Assembly: GCA_036339585.1 (NCBI GenBank)
Contig: JAYZAS010000007.1
Coordinates: 1 to 64,000, forward strand
Reading direction: 5' to 3'
DNA length: 64,000 bases
Source: Pseudomonadota bacterium
GTDB lineage: Bacteria > Pseudomonadota > Alphaproteobacteria > UBA8366
The notes under the pieces were generated by a model, which saw nothing but the letters and a program-made list of their open reading frames with translations, made no database searches and was not told the origin of the DNA. Of the stretch, positions 55,846-64,000 are shown one piece after another; the first letter of the stretch is position 1; each line of letters begins with the position of its first letter. Position numbers and translations under genes: made by a program.

Positions 55846-58316
55846 GAAGTTTCTTCTGTAGCGAACGCCTCTGATATCAAAGAGGTTTCTGCCTCATCTA
55901 AGAGCATATCTTTATGTGAGCCGCCAACTGTCTCCCGCCCAATTTCCAGCAAGATAGGCACTGATAATGGTGATGCGCGTGAGAGTTCCTGATGGACAAT
56001 CTTGCCTTCAACTCTTTTAAGCATTTTAGCTAAACGCTTGATATCTGTGAGCCCGCGAGCGGCGTCACTTCGTGTCACCTTTAGCATGATGTGGTTTGGT
56101 TCATAGCGGCGAAGGGTATCGTATATTAAATCTGAACTCACTGTCATTTGCCTGCCAGTTTTGGATGTTCCAGGATGATTGCGTTCTATTAAGCCTGAGA
56201 TCGTCGCCACTTCACGGAAAGTTCTGCGGAGAAGTGAAGAGTCAGCCAACCATTCTTCAAGGTCGTCACCTAGCATATCTTCGTCGAATAGTTCGTTTAT
56301 ATCTGTTACTGGATGTATGCTCCAAATCGCAATATTATAATCGGTGCCAACAAAGCCAATTGGTCCAAGCCCCAAACGTTCCATTCGTTTTGTTAGAAGA
56401 ATACCAAGCGTTTGGTGTGCCTTACGGCCTTCAAAACAGTAAGCTACTAAAAACGCTTTGCCAGATCGTTTGAAAGTTTCAACTAGTAGACCATCTCTCT
56501 TTGGCAATACTGACATCTGAGACTGAATGTCAAGCCAATCACGAACCTGATGGGGAAGTTTTGACCAGTTTTGGGGATTCGCTAAGATAGACCGCACTCG
56601 ATCAGCAAGATGTGTAGAAAGTGGCAGTCTTCCACCCTGGTACGATGGGACCTTTGGCTCACCTCCAGTGGCAAGGGATGTAGTCACCGTCGTATTCCGG
56701 ATCCCTTGGAACTTCAATACGTTTCCGCCAAACATAAAAGTATCACCGGGTAGCAATCCAAGAACAAAGTTTTCCTCGATTTTTCCAAGTATTTTTTGTT
56801 TGCCAACCCGAACTTGCAACATTTGTGAATCCACAATTGTTCCAATATTCATTCGCACGCGTCTTGCTACTTTTTGCGAAGCAATTTTATACGTCTGGTT
56901 TTCGATGTTTTTCAAGCGCCGCCATTGCTCGTATGTCCGAAGTGCATAACCTCCATGGTCTATGAAAGCTAAGATATCGTTAAAAATATCACGTGATAAG
57001 CGAGCGTAAGGTGTGGCGGTAGTGATTTCGCTATACATTTTTTGAGCTTCAAAACTGCGGGAACATGCCATTGCTAGCATATGTTGGGCCAACACATCAT
57101 AACTGCCTGGCCGAGGAGTCTCGTCGTCTAGCGTCCCCTCAATCGCGGCTTCCAAAGCCGCCGTGCATTCAAGAACTTCAAATCGATTTGTTGGCACTAA
57201 AAAAGCGCGACTTGGTGTATTAAGACTGTGGCCTGCTCGACCAATACGCTGGATTAAGCGGCTAACACCCTTTGGTGCACCAATCTGGATCACAAGATCG
57301 ACAGCTGCCCAATCAACCCCAAGGTCTAGTGACGATGTGGCAACTACTGCTTTTAGACCGCCCAACGCCATTTCCTTTTCTACTCGAAGTCGTAATGTCT
57401 TTGCTAAGCTCCCATGATGCAGCGCTATCGGGAGGCACTTTTTATTTGCCCTCCATAATGCTTGAAATGTAATTTCTGCTTGGGCTCTTGTATTGACGAA
57501 AATTAGAGTAGTTTGCGCTTTTTCTACTTCTTGGTAAATCTCTTCCATCGTGTGGAGTGCCGAATGACTATACCAAGGTAGCTTTTGTTTGCTCTTAAGG
57601 AGATTAATCTTCAATTTCGCGCGAGACGAGCCATCCAAGCGGTTAACCAAGTTGGCCTGCCCTTGTGGCGCTAACCATGCTGATAACGCAATAGGATGAG
57701 CGATTGTAGCAGATAGCCCAATTCTCTGACATTTAGGCGCTAGCTGTTGTATCCTAGAAAGGCCAAGCGCTAATTGGTCACCCCTTTTCGTGCCCGCTAA
57801 TACATGAATTTCATCAATTACTACTCTTTTTAAAGTTTTGAATAATATTGGAGCGTCATGATACGAAAGAAGTAGAGTAAGGCTTTCAGGAGTGGTGAGG
57901 AGTATGTTTGGCGGTTTTTTCCGTTGATGTTGGCGAACGATCTGTTTTGTATCTCCTGTCCTTACGGATACCGAGATAGGAAGGCTCATTTCTGATATCG
58001 GCACATCCAAGTTCCGTTGGATATCGACTGTCAGAGACTTTAACGGCGATACATAAAGAGTGTGCAAACTATCTTGGGGGTCATTTGATAACTCTATTAA
58101 TGTAGGTAAAAAACCCGCAAGCGTTTTGCCGCCGCCGGTTGGTGCTGTAATTAATGCATGAGGCGACTGTTGAGCAATTTCGAGTATTTTCAATTGGTGA
58201 GGGTAGGGGCTCCAGCCATGGGATGCAAACCAATTCTGAAAAATCGCTGGCAATAGAGCAAGTTTTTGTACACGACAGTATCGTGCCTTCTGGTGGTTGG
58301 AAGCAAGGTGGACCAT
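55842..58316 (-). CDS. Lhr-like DEXH helicase, ligase-associated DNA damage response
   Basis: A superfamily 2 helicase of 824 residues. Motif I is LITAPTGGGKTLAGF, the motif II box is VVIDEIHVLAGTKRGD, motif III is IGLSATIA, and motif VI is RLIQRIGRAGHSLNTPSRA. A winged-helix and Lhr-specific C-terminal region follow. ATG 58316 gives about 20 residues before the usual start near FQNWFASHGWSPYPHQ; a later start is possible. It heads the minus-strand run that continues through pdeM into the corrin genes. Confidence 0.93.
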   Translation of the reverse strand: MVHLASNHQKARYCRVQKLALLPAIFQNWFASHGWSPYPHQLKILEIAQQSPHALITAPTGGGKTLAGFLPTLIELSNDPQDSLHTLYVSPLKSLTVDIQRNLDVPISEMSLPISVSVRTGDTKQIVRQHQRKKPPNILLTTPESLTLLLSYHDAPILFKTLKRVVIDEIHVLAGTKRGDQLALGLSRIQQLAPKCQRIGLSATIAHPIALSAWLAPQGQANLVNRLDGSSRAKLKINLLKSKQKLPWYSHSALHTMEEIYQEVEKAQTTLIFVNTRAQAEITFQALWRANKKCLPIALHHGSLAKTLRLRVEKEMALGGLKAVVATSSLDLGVDWAAVDLVIQIGAPKGVSRLIQRIGRAGHSLNTPSRAFLVPTNRFEVLECTAALEAAIEGTLDDETPRPGSYDVLAQHMLAMACSRSFEAQKMYSEITTATPYARLSRDIFNDILAFIDHGGYALRTYEQWRRLKNIENQTYKIASQKVARRVRMNIGTIVDSQMLQVRVGKQKILGKIEENFVLGLLPGDTFMFGGNVLKFQGIRNTTVTTSLATGGEPKVPSYQGGRLPLSTHLADRVRSILANPQNWSKLPHQVRDWLDIQSQMSVLPKRDGLLVETFKRSGKAFLVAYCFEGRKAHQTLGILLTKRMERLGLGPIGFVGTDYNIAIWSIHPVTDINELFDEDMLGDDLEEWLADSSLLRRTFREVATISGLIERNHPGTSKTGRQMTVSSDLIYDTLRRYEPNHIMLKVTRSDAARGLTDIKRLAKMLKRVEGKIVHQELSRASPLSVPILLEIGRETVGGSHKDMLLDEAETSLISEAFATEETS

Positions 58317-58595
58317 TTAATGATTCTGTGTATAACTGGTCTACTTTTCAAGTCGAGAGCAAAATATAGTTAAAACAGGTATTACAAAGCTTTTGGAAAT
58401 TGCTGTGTGCATAATGCAAGCCCCCACGGCTGAGACTTCTACTCGAGCCCAAGAAGCAGTTTCCAATTCAGGCGATTAGGGTTAATTACGCTAGGGCGCA
58501 TATAGCCCAGCTGATAAAGGAAAAATGATTGCTGCATGAAACTTAAGAGGTTATTCGGCAGCCTAAACAAATGTATTTAATGCTGGAGTGTTACT

Positions 58596-59648
58596 ATGCG
58601 TGTTATGGCACTTTTGCCTCAACAGAATCTGGGTGCCGCTAAAGCAAGTGCTCTTTATTATGAGGAATTAGGCGTAGATGGACTGAAAACCTCTGAGTTA
58701 TCACATGATCCCTTTTTGCCGTTAGCAGCTGTAGCAAATGCAACAAACCGCGTAGAGCTAGCAACTGGTATAGCGGTTGCATTTGCGAGAAGCCCGATGG
58801 TTACGGCGATGATGGCAAATGATCTGCAATCCAGCTCGAATGGCCGTTTTGTGCTTGGGCTCGGTAGCCAAGTTAAAGGACATAATGAACGCCGATTTAG
58901 TGTACCTTGGAGTGCTCCAGCCCCTCGAATGAGAGAATATGTTGCGTCATTACGCGCTATCTGGCGTTGTTGGGAGAAAGGGGAGAAGCTTAATTTTCAG
59001 GGCGACCATTACCAGTTTGATTTGATGACACCTGTTTTCTCACCAAACCCTTCTGGCAATTCAATGGTTCCTGTTACATTGGCGGCGGTGGGACCGGCGA
59101 TGATACGGCTTGCCGCCAGCATTGCTGACGGTGTGCGGCTGCATTCTTTTTGTACAGGTAAATACATGCGAGATGTTTTGTTGCCAGAGCTTGAGGCGGG
59201 CTGGAAAGCGAGCGGAATGGCTCGAAAGAACTTCGAAGTAGTGGGAGGGGGTTATGTAATTACTGGCCCGGACGAGAAAACGGTTGCGCAGCAGTTTGAA
59301 TGGGTGCGTGAACGTTTAGCATTCTATGGGTCGACCAGAACATATCTACCAGTTTGGGCAGCCCATGGTGAACAGGAATTGGGATTGAAGCTGCATAGCA
59401 TGTCAAAGAAAGGGAGATGGGGGGAAATGGCCCGAGAACTTTCTGATGAGCATGTAAATCTTTTTGTTGCTGCTGCGACACACAAGGATATTGTTGGATC
59501 TATTAGAGAGCGCTACGATGGTGTTTCAGATACGATATATATAAATCAAATACCAGGCGTGGACCCCAAAATTCCCCCAGACTTACTCCAAGAAATGAAG
59601 AATATTCCTGTCGCGTTTAAAGGATTTAGAAATCGATATAATGATTAA
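58596..59648 (+). CDS. Luciferase-like (LLM class) flavin-dependent oxidoreductase
   Basis: The 350-residue TIM-barrel protein resembles LLM oxidoreductases of the TIGR03617 type, often labelled F420-dependent. Marks are YYEELGVDGLKTSELSHDPF, ELATGIAVAFARSPMVTAMM and GRFVLGLGSQVKGHNERRFS. In proteobacteria FMN is a likelier cofactor than F420, which I cannot decide here. It is divergent in sense from the thiolase group and may work on the same substrates. Confidence 0.89.
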   Translation: MRVMALLPQQNLGAAKASALYYEELGVDGLKTSELSHDPFLPLAAVANATNRVELATGIAVAFARSPMVTAMMANDLQSSSNGRFVLGLGSQVKGHNERRFSVPWSAPAPRMREYVASLRAIWRCWEKGEKLNFQGDHYQFDLMTPVFSPNPSGNSMVPVTLAAVGPAMIRLAASIADGVRLHSFCTGKYMRDVLLPELEAGWKASGMARKNFEVVGGGYVITGPDEKTVAQQFEWVRERLAFYGSTRTYLPVWAAHGEQELGLKLHSMSKKGRWGEMARELSDEHVNLFVAAATHKDIVGSIRERYDGVSDTIYINQIPGVDPKIPPDLLQEMKNIPVAFKGFRNRYND

Positions 59649-59680
59649 TTTTATGACCACCTGCGCCCAGAATATTTTAT

Positions 59681-60829
59681 TCAAACAGCACTTGAATTGC
59701 CAAGAATTACAGTGCATTGGCTTGATAAGACACCGCCATTGCCGTGAGCCAGCGCGACATCAACGTCTTTAACCTGACGTTCACCGCACTGGCCGCGTAC
59801 TTGGCGCGTAGCTTCAATGAGTAGAAATAATCCATACATACCTGGATGACAGTATGAAAGGCCACCGCCAGATGTATTAACGGGCAGATCTCCACCGGGG
59901 GCAATTCGTCCATTCTCAACAAATGACCCACCCTCTCCCTTTTTACAAAAGCCCAGATCTTCCAGAAAAAGAAGTGTTGTAATAGTAAATGCATCGTAAA
60001 GTGCTAATACATCTATATCCCCTTTAGAGACACCAGCCGCTTCAAAGGCTTTTTTGCCTGACTCAACTGCAGCAGTGGTTGTCATATCATCCATACTGCT
60101 GATGTTTGCATGCCCAATTTGTTCGCCCGTTCCCAAAACAAATACTGGGGGCTGTTTTAAGTCTTTAGCGCGGTCAGCAGATGTTAAAACAATTGCTCCG
60201 CCACCGTCTGTAACGAGGCAGCAGTCGCGAATGGTGAATGGATAACTTATCATGGGGGCGTTTAAAACATCGTCAATGGTAAGTGGATCACGATTGTAGG
60301 CAACAGGGTTCATCATGGCCCACTTCCGCGCAGCGACGGCGATCTCGGCTAGTTGCTCGCGAGTGGTGCCAAATTCATGCATATGGCGTGCTGCCGACAT
60401 TGCATACGCTGATGGTGGCATCATCGGCTTAAAAGGGTCCTCATACCAAGCTAACTCCCGTTGGCTAGTCGCAGCTCTGCTCATAGAACGTTGGGTAGAG
60501 CCGTAAACAATCAGAGCCACCTTACATTTTCCGGTTGTTATGGCGGCAACTGCATGGCTCACATGAGACATGAATGATGAACCGCCGATTTGTGTGGAGT
60601 CAATGAAATTAGGTTTGATGCCGAGGTATTCGCAAGTGCCCAAACCAACCATACGTGATTGACTGGTGGCTGCGAAGACACCATCAACATCTTGCAATGT
60701 TAGCCCCGCATCATCAAGGGCACGGATTGCTGCTTGTCCAATCAAGTCCAAGTGGCTTGTGTTTTCTGCTACTTTACCCAAGTCGGACTCAGCCGCTCCC
60801 ACCACACAAACTTTTCCTTTTAAATCCAT
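59681..60829 (-). CDS. Thiolase-superfamily protein lacking the catalytic cysteines (SCP2/Ltp2-like)
   Basis: The 382-residue product follows the SCP2-thiolase fold (VFAATSQSRMVGLGTCEYLG, VTDGGGAIVLTSADRAKD, NTSGGGLSYCHPGMYG). At the usual nucleophile position it has IGGSSFMSHV, with Ser in place of Cys, and near the C-terminus AHGNGGVLSSQ in place of the CxGGG box. The His in CHPGMYG remains. Such proteins paired with DUF35 partners include Ltp2-type retro-aldolases of steroid breakdown. A DUF35 gene lies 6 nt upstream in the operon. Confidence 0.88.
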   Translation of the reverse strand: MDLKGKVCVVGAAESDLGKVAENTSHLDLIGQAAIRALDDAGLTLQDVDGVFAATSQSRMVGLGTCEYLGIKPNFIDSTQIGGSSFMSHVSHAVAAITTGKCKVALIVYGSTQRSMSRAATSQRELAWYEDPFKPMMPPSAYAMSAARHMHEFGTTREQLAEIAVAARKWAMMNPVAYNRDPLTIDDVLNAPMISYPFTIRDCCLVTDGGGAIVLTSADRAKDLKQPPVFVLGTGEQIGHANISSMDDMTTTAAVESGKKAFEAAGVSKGDIDVLALYDAFTITTLLFLEDLGFCKKGEGGSFVENGRIAPGGDLPVNTSGGGLSYCHPGMYGLFLLIEATRQVRGQCGERQVKDVDVALAHGNGGVLSSQCTVILGNSSAV

Positions 60830-60835
60830 TTTCTA

Positions 60836-61216
60836 TTACTCCACAGGCTGGAAGACTGGGTAGGGATCGCTATCATTATCATCTTGATGCACCTTAACCT
60901 TCACCCGCATGCCAATTTTGACATCCATAGGATCCACGGTTTCAATGCGGCTCATAAGTCGAAATCCTTCATCCATGTCTATCAGCGAAACATCGTAGGG
61001 CTCTTTGCCACGAGGACACACCGTTGTTGTTGAATAGACTGTTCCGAGACCTTTACTTACTTTCCATTCCAGATCTGTATTGCCGCTTATCGGCGCGACA
61101 ACGCGAGGATAAAAAACCACCTGACCGCTCTCACTACAAATCTGATATGCAAGTTCGCCTTTTTTAAGGTAATCCAAGTACTGTTGGCGTGGTGAAATGC
61201 CAGTTAAATCAACCAT
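60836..61216 (-). CDS. DUF35 OB-fold protein without zinc-ribbon cysteines
   Basis: DUF35 proteins partner thiolase-like enzymes and bind acyl-CoA. The 126-residue product has the OB part GLGTVYSTTTVCPRGKEPYD, VSLIDMDEGFRLMSRI and IGMRVKVKVHQ. The N-terminal rubredoxin-like ribbon, normally with four Cys, reads ICSESGQVVFYPRVVAPISG and keeps only one. The ribbon fold is probably degenerate. It lies 6 nt before the thiolase gene. Confidence 0.88.
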   Translation of the reverse strand: MVDLTGISPRQQYLDYLKKGELAYQICSESGQVVFYPRVVAPISGNTDLEWKVSKGLGTVYSTTTVCPRGKEPYDVSLIDMDEGFRLMSRIETVDPMDVKIGMRVKVKVHQDDNDSDPYPVFQPVE

Positions 61217-61316
61217 TCACAGACTCCCATTCGTCTATTTATCTTTACTTTAGCCGCGGGTTTGTATTGAAGCAAGGCGATGTGATCGTTTAAAAAATTT
61301 AGGTGCACTGACAAAA

Positions 61317-61757
61317 TCACCAAACCCCTATGTTGTCCATTGAAGACCATGGTTCTTGTTTTGGCAAACTTTCACCTTTTTGCAATAATTCTATAGAAAT
61401 GCCATCTGGTGATCGGATGAAAGCCATTTTTCCATCTCTTGGTGGTCGATTGATTGTGACTCCATTGTCTAGAAGCTTTTGGCAAGTCAAATAAATGTCA
61501 TCTACCGAATATGCAAGGTGTCCAAAATTGCGACCACCATCATATTCTTCAGGATCCCAATTCCAAGTGAGCTCGAGTACGGGAGAATCATTTAATTTTG
61601 CATTTCCAAGATCTTCGGAAGCCGCCAAAAAAACTAATGTAAATCGGCCGGTCTCACTCTCAATACGACGGGTTTCGGTCATGCCCAAGTTCGAGGTAAA
61701 AAAATTTATGGAATCCTCAAGGTTCGTAACTCTTATCATGGTGTGAAGATATTTCAT
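61317..61757 (-). CDS. VOC-family (glyoxalase I-like) protein, copy 1
   Basis: A 146-residue vicinal-oxygen-chelate protein. The likely metal ligands are in YLHTMIRV (His4 or 5), LELTWNWDP (Glu), NFGHLAYSV (His) and ISIELLQKGE (Glu), as in glyoxalase I. The ending LLQKGESLPKQEPW is shared with the neighbouring copy. Its ATG directly follows the stop of copy 2 on the minus strand. Function could be methylglyoxal detoxification or an epimerase/lyase; unresolved. Confidence 0.91.
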   Translation of the reverse strand: MKYLHTMIRVTNLEDSINFFTSNLGMTETRRIESETGRFTLVFLAASEDLGNAKLNDSPVLELTWNWDPEEYDGGRNFGHLAYSVDDIYLTCQKLLDNGVTINRPPRDGKMAFIRSPDGISIELLQKGESLPKQEPWSSMDNIGVW

Positions 61758-62195
61758 TTACCATTCTCCAGAGTTTTGCATTGACGCCCAAGGTTCTTGT
61801 TTAGGTAAACTTTCCCCTTTTTGTAGCAATTCTATGGATACTCCGTCAGGAGTTCTCACGAAAGCCATATGACCGTCACGAGGTGGACGATTGATAACCA
61901 CGCCTATTTCTATGAGTGTTTTACATATGGCATAAATATCTTCAACCTCGAAGGCAAGGTGTCCAAAATTTCGACCACCCCTATATTCCTCGGGGTCCCA
62001 ATTATACGTGAGTTCCAAAGTGGGGGATCGAACAGCCTCTGCCGATGCAATGTCATCTTTTGCAGCTAAATGCACATTTGTGTATCTACCTTTCTCGCTA
62101 TCACGTCGCCTTATTTCCTTGAGTCCAAGTGTCTGAAAAAAAATCAGTGACTCCTCAAGGTTTGAAACCCTTATCATTGTGTGCAAATAGCGCAA
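61758..62195 (-). CDS. VOC-family (glyoxalase I-like) protein, copy 2
   Basis: A tandem paralogue of the next gene, 145 residues, start TTG 62195. It keeps the same ligand set (YLHTMIRV, LELTYNWDP, NFGHLAFEV, VSIELLQKGE). By eye about two thirds of positions match copy 1, with the C-terminal half nearly identical and the middle (residues about 35-58) diverged. The pair leads the operon that includes DUF35 and the thiolase. Confidence 0.9.
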   Translation of the reverse strand: MRYLHTMIRVSNLEESLIFFQTLGLKEIRRRDSEKGRYTNVHLAAKDDIASAEAVRSPTLELTYNWDPEEYRGGRNFGHLAFEVEDIYAICKTLIEIGVVINRPPRDGHMAFVRTPDGVSIELLQKGESLPKQEPWASMQNSGEW

Positions 62196-62578
62196 TTTTT
62201 TCTCACTGGTGTTAAAGATATTATATTACTTAGGCTGTGAAAAAGTGACTATGGTACGCCGCCAATGCAGCAAAGAACGGTAAAGAATTTGATAGGTAAA
62301 ATTTTTATATATTAGTATTTTCAGGCTAACAAATTGGGCATGGTGATACAAAGAACTCCTCACTGCTTTCCCCGCAGTAACCTGAGCCATGAATTTGCCT
62401 GAATTAATCAGACATGACAAGTTGATTGATCTACGATCGTGGGGCAAATATGGTCGATTCAGCTTACATTAGACGCTGGAATGCATGATCGCAAACAACT
62501 ATTATGGGGTGGCTGTGTGAAACCAAATAGGTACCCCTAAGCCAATCTTAGAATGAGGTCCATGGAAATGTTTTTCTC
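62196..62578. other. Divergent gap with a short coding-like scrap
   Basis: The 383 bases lie between the divergent VOC and PanE-like genes. A 27-codon + strand frame from the ATG at about 62390 reads MNLPELIRHDKLIDLRSW then GKYGRFSLH; it has no clear ribosome-binding site and no recognised relative. Otherwise nothing is seen. Promoters for both flanking genes should be here. Confidence 0.35.
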
Positions 62579-63562
62579 ATGAAAGTTTGCATTTTTGGAG
62601 CTGGCGCTATAGGGAGCCACTTTGCCGCTCGTCTTTCGGCAATTGGTGTCGATGTTTCTTGCATTGCACGTGGCAAACAACTCGATGCAATACGTGATAA
62701 CGGCATTACGTTGCACAGAGTTAATCAAGAAACGTTGCACGCAAAGGTAAATGCAAGCGATGACCCGGCTTCACTTGGATTGCAAGACCTTATTATTGTC
62801 ACGGTCAAAAGTTATTCATTAAGTGATATTGTAGACCAAATGAAGGAACTTTTGGGCCCTGAGACACCGATTATTTATGCGCAAAACGGCATTCCGTGGT
62901 GGTATTTTTATGGCCTTGATAAACCTTCAAAGGAGCGTAGGGTCGAGAGCTTAGATCCAGGAGGCCGCCTTTGGGACGAACTTGGTGTTCACCGTGCTAT
63001 TGGCGGCGTAGTATATTCTGCCAATACTTTAGAAAGCCCAGGTGTTGTAAGAAATACAAGCCCGGGCCGCAATTGGCTACAAATTGGTGAGCCAACAGGT
63101 TCAAAATCAGTTCGTCTAAAAAAAATTCATGATGTCTTTCATGAAGCCGATATGGGCCCGCTTTCTAACGACATTCGCTATACTGTGTGGGACAAGTTGA
63201 TGAGTAATATGGCCACTGGTTCTATTAGTTGTTTAACACATAGTACTACTGATGAATTACAGCAAAACGATGAAACGCATGCCCTTGCTATTGGAATAAT
63301 GAAGGAGGCAATGGCAATCGCGAATAGCCTAGGTACATCAATCGACATAGACCCAGTCGAACGTTTTAAGTTGACCAAGGGGGGATCGCATAAGGTTTCA
63401 ATGCTGCAGGATCTTGAACGGCTTCATCACATGGAAATAGACTCAATGGTTGGTGTCCCTCTCGAGCTAGCTCAGAAAGCTAATATTAAAGTGCCTATTT
63501 TGAGCGTGGTCGTGGCTCTTTTAAAGCACAGGGCACACCTTTTAGGGCTCTATAATACCTAG
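62579..63562 (+). CDS. Ketopantoate reductase (ApbA/PanE) family protein
   Basis: The 327-residue product has the N-terminal Rossmann motif VCIFGAGAIGSHFAARLSAI, DLIIVTVKSYSLSDIV, a NGIPWWYFYG loop and the C-terminal helical domain with VWDKLMSNMATGSISCLTHS. Ketopantoate reduction for pantothenate is the founding activity, but many paralogues in catabolic clusters act on other 2-keto acids; its context argues for such a role. Confidence 0.88.
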   Translation: MKVCIFGAGAIGSHFAARLSAIGVDVSCIARGKQLDAIRDNGITLHRVNQETLHAKVNASDDPASLGLQDLIIVTVKSYSLSDIVDQMKELLGPETPIIYAQNGIPWWYFYGLDKPSKERRVESLDPGGRLWDELGVHRAIGGVVYSANTLESPGVVRNTSPGRNWLQIGEPTGSKSVRLKKIHDVFHEADMGPLSNDIRYTVWDKLMSNMATGSISCLTHSTTDELQQNDETHALAIGIMKEAMAIANSLGTSIDIDPVERFKLTKGGSHKVSMLQDLERLHHMEIDSMVGVPLELAQKANIKVPILSVVVALLKHRAHLLGLYNT

Positions 63563-63571
63563 TGGATTCTA

Positions 63572-64000
63572 TCAGCACTCGTGATTGCCTTTCCTACACG
63601 GTACCCAGTTGGCTGCTCGTGATGAGGCCTCGTCAATCTGTTTTTGTGTCATGTGCGACTTCAACTGAGCATCCGTGGCCTGTGCCTCGATATTACCTCT
63701 AAAAGCAGATAGTGTATGCCATTTGTAGCTCTCAATGATGTCAAGCGTCACACCTCGGCCCTCAAAGTAAAGTTTTGCTAATCTTAACTGTGCCTCCGCA
63801 TGGCCAGTTTCTGCCAACGCTTTTATTATTTGAGCGGCCTTTCTATCGTCACCCAATCCCGTCCGATCATCTGCAACTAGGTCAGCGAGTTTTAAGCGAG
63901 CCTCGGCAACTTGAGGGGGGGGCATTTGCCACCATACTTTATCACGTTCTATTCCTGCCTTTTTACGTCCATGTAACACAGCCAAGGATAGCCATACGTA
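63572..64000 (-). CDS. Sel1-repeat protein, C-terminal part (5' end outside window)
   Basis: The frame runs open to the right edge, so the start is not visible. The 143 readable codons include an alpha/alpha Sel1-like repeat: GHAEAQLRLAKLYFEGRGV followed by ESYKWHTLSAFRGNIEAQ. An upstream repeat-like stretch (ARLKLADLVADD) suggests more copies outside. Sel1 proteins act as scaffolds, often at the envelope. A TTG at 63985 could be read as a start but the family repeat pattern argues for a longer protein. Confidence 0.8.
   Translation of the reverse strand, partial: YVWLSLAVLHGRKKAGIERDKVWWQMPPPQVAEARLKLADLVADDRTGLGDDRKAAQIIKALAETGHAEAQLRLAKLYFEGRGVTLDIIESYKWHTLSAFRGNIEAQATDAQLKSHMTQKQIDEASSRAANWVPCRKGNHEC

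Overview
The window looks like a piece of chromosome from an uncultivated, probably marine or aquatic, alphaproteobacterium of moderate GC. This rests on: an S10-spc-alpha ribosomal block directly behind tuf and lacking rpmJ; uL3 with an acidic C-terminal tail; the zinc-free 101-residue uS14; the gene run htrA ... fluC - rluC-like - HAD phosphatase - ATP12; a DUF1489 protein; and ligase-associated Lhr-like helicase and PdeM genes. The lineage is an inference from gene content and order; no 16S rRNA is present.

Layout. (1) 1-14430: the end of tuf, then rpsJ to adk in one tight + strand run, a consensus promoter inside the adk-rpsM gap, the alpha operon rpsM-rpsK-rpoA-rplQ, and a clear intrinsic terminator. 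(2) 14431-24260: an HtrA protease; a 53-codon reading frame that is only the C-terminal end of an AmtB ammonium channel, placed just upstream of a P-II gene; fluC/crcB, a pseudouridine synthase, a HAD phosphatase, an ATP12-type chaperone without a canonical start codon, and propionyl-CoA carboxylase subunits split by a threonine aldolase gene. (3) 24330-33600: secreted hydrolase, lipB, tRNA-Leu(GAG), a decayed mgtE, an SDR, an HCCA-isomerase-like protein, a glycosyltransferase with an asparagine synthetase, HMG-CoA lyase with DUF1489, and hisI. (4) 33683-46860: cysS, then an accessory catabolic region with an SDR, a HpcH/HpaI aldolase, a 2-hydroxyacid dehydrogenase, a Gfo/Idh oxidoreductase, a cupin, an orphan Bug-type binding protein, an amidohydrolase, two Fe(II)/2-oxoglutarate oxygenases (one with a stop at codon 2), a 3-hydroxyisobutyrate-dehydrogenase-like enzyme and a DASS transporter. 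(5) 47361-58316: corrin-ring genes cobA, cbiD, cobK, cobM, a cbiG-cobJ fusion, cobI, cobL and cobH, with pdeM and an Lhr-like helicase at the head of the minus-strand operon. (6) 58596-64000: a luciferase-like oxidoreductase, an atypical thiolase with a DUF35 partner, tandem VOC-family duplicates, a ketopantoate-reductase-like protein and a Sel1-repeat protein cut by the window edge.

How it fits together. The corrin genes supply most ring methylation and contraction steps; CbiD plus a full CbiG suggests cobalt-early chemistry. Propionyl-CoA carboxylase would feed methylmalonyl-CoA, whose mutase is a common B12 user, though no mutase is in the window. The accessory region looks like uptake plus oxidation of a small acidic compound whose identity the sequence does not reveal. 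Several loci show decay: amtB tail, mgtE tail, codon-2 stop in a TauD-like gene, and coding-like scraps in long gaps.
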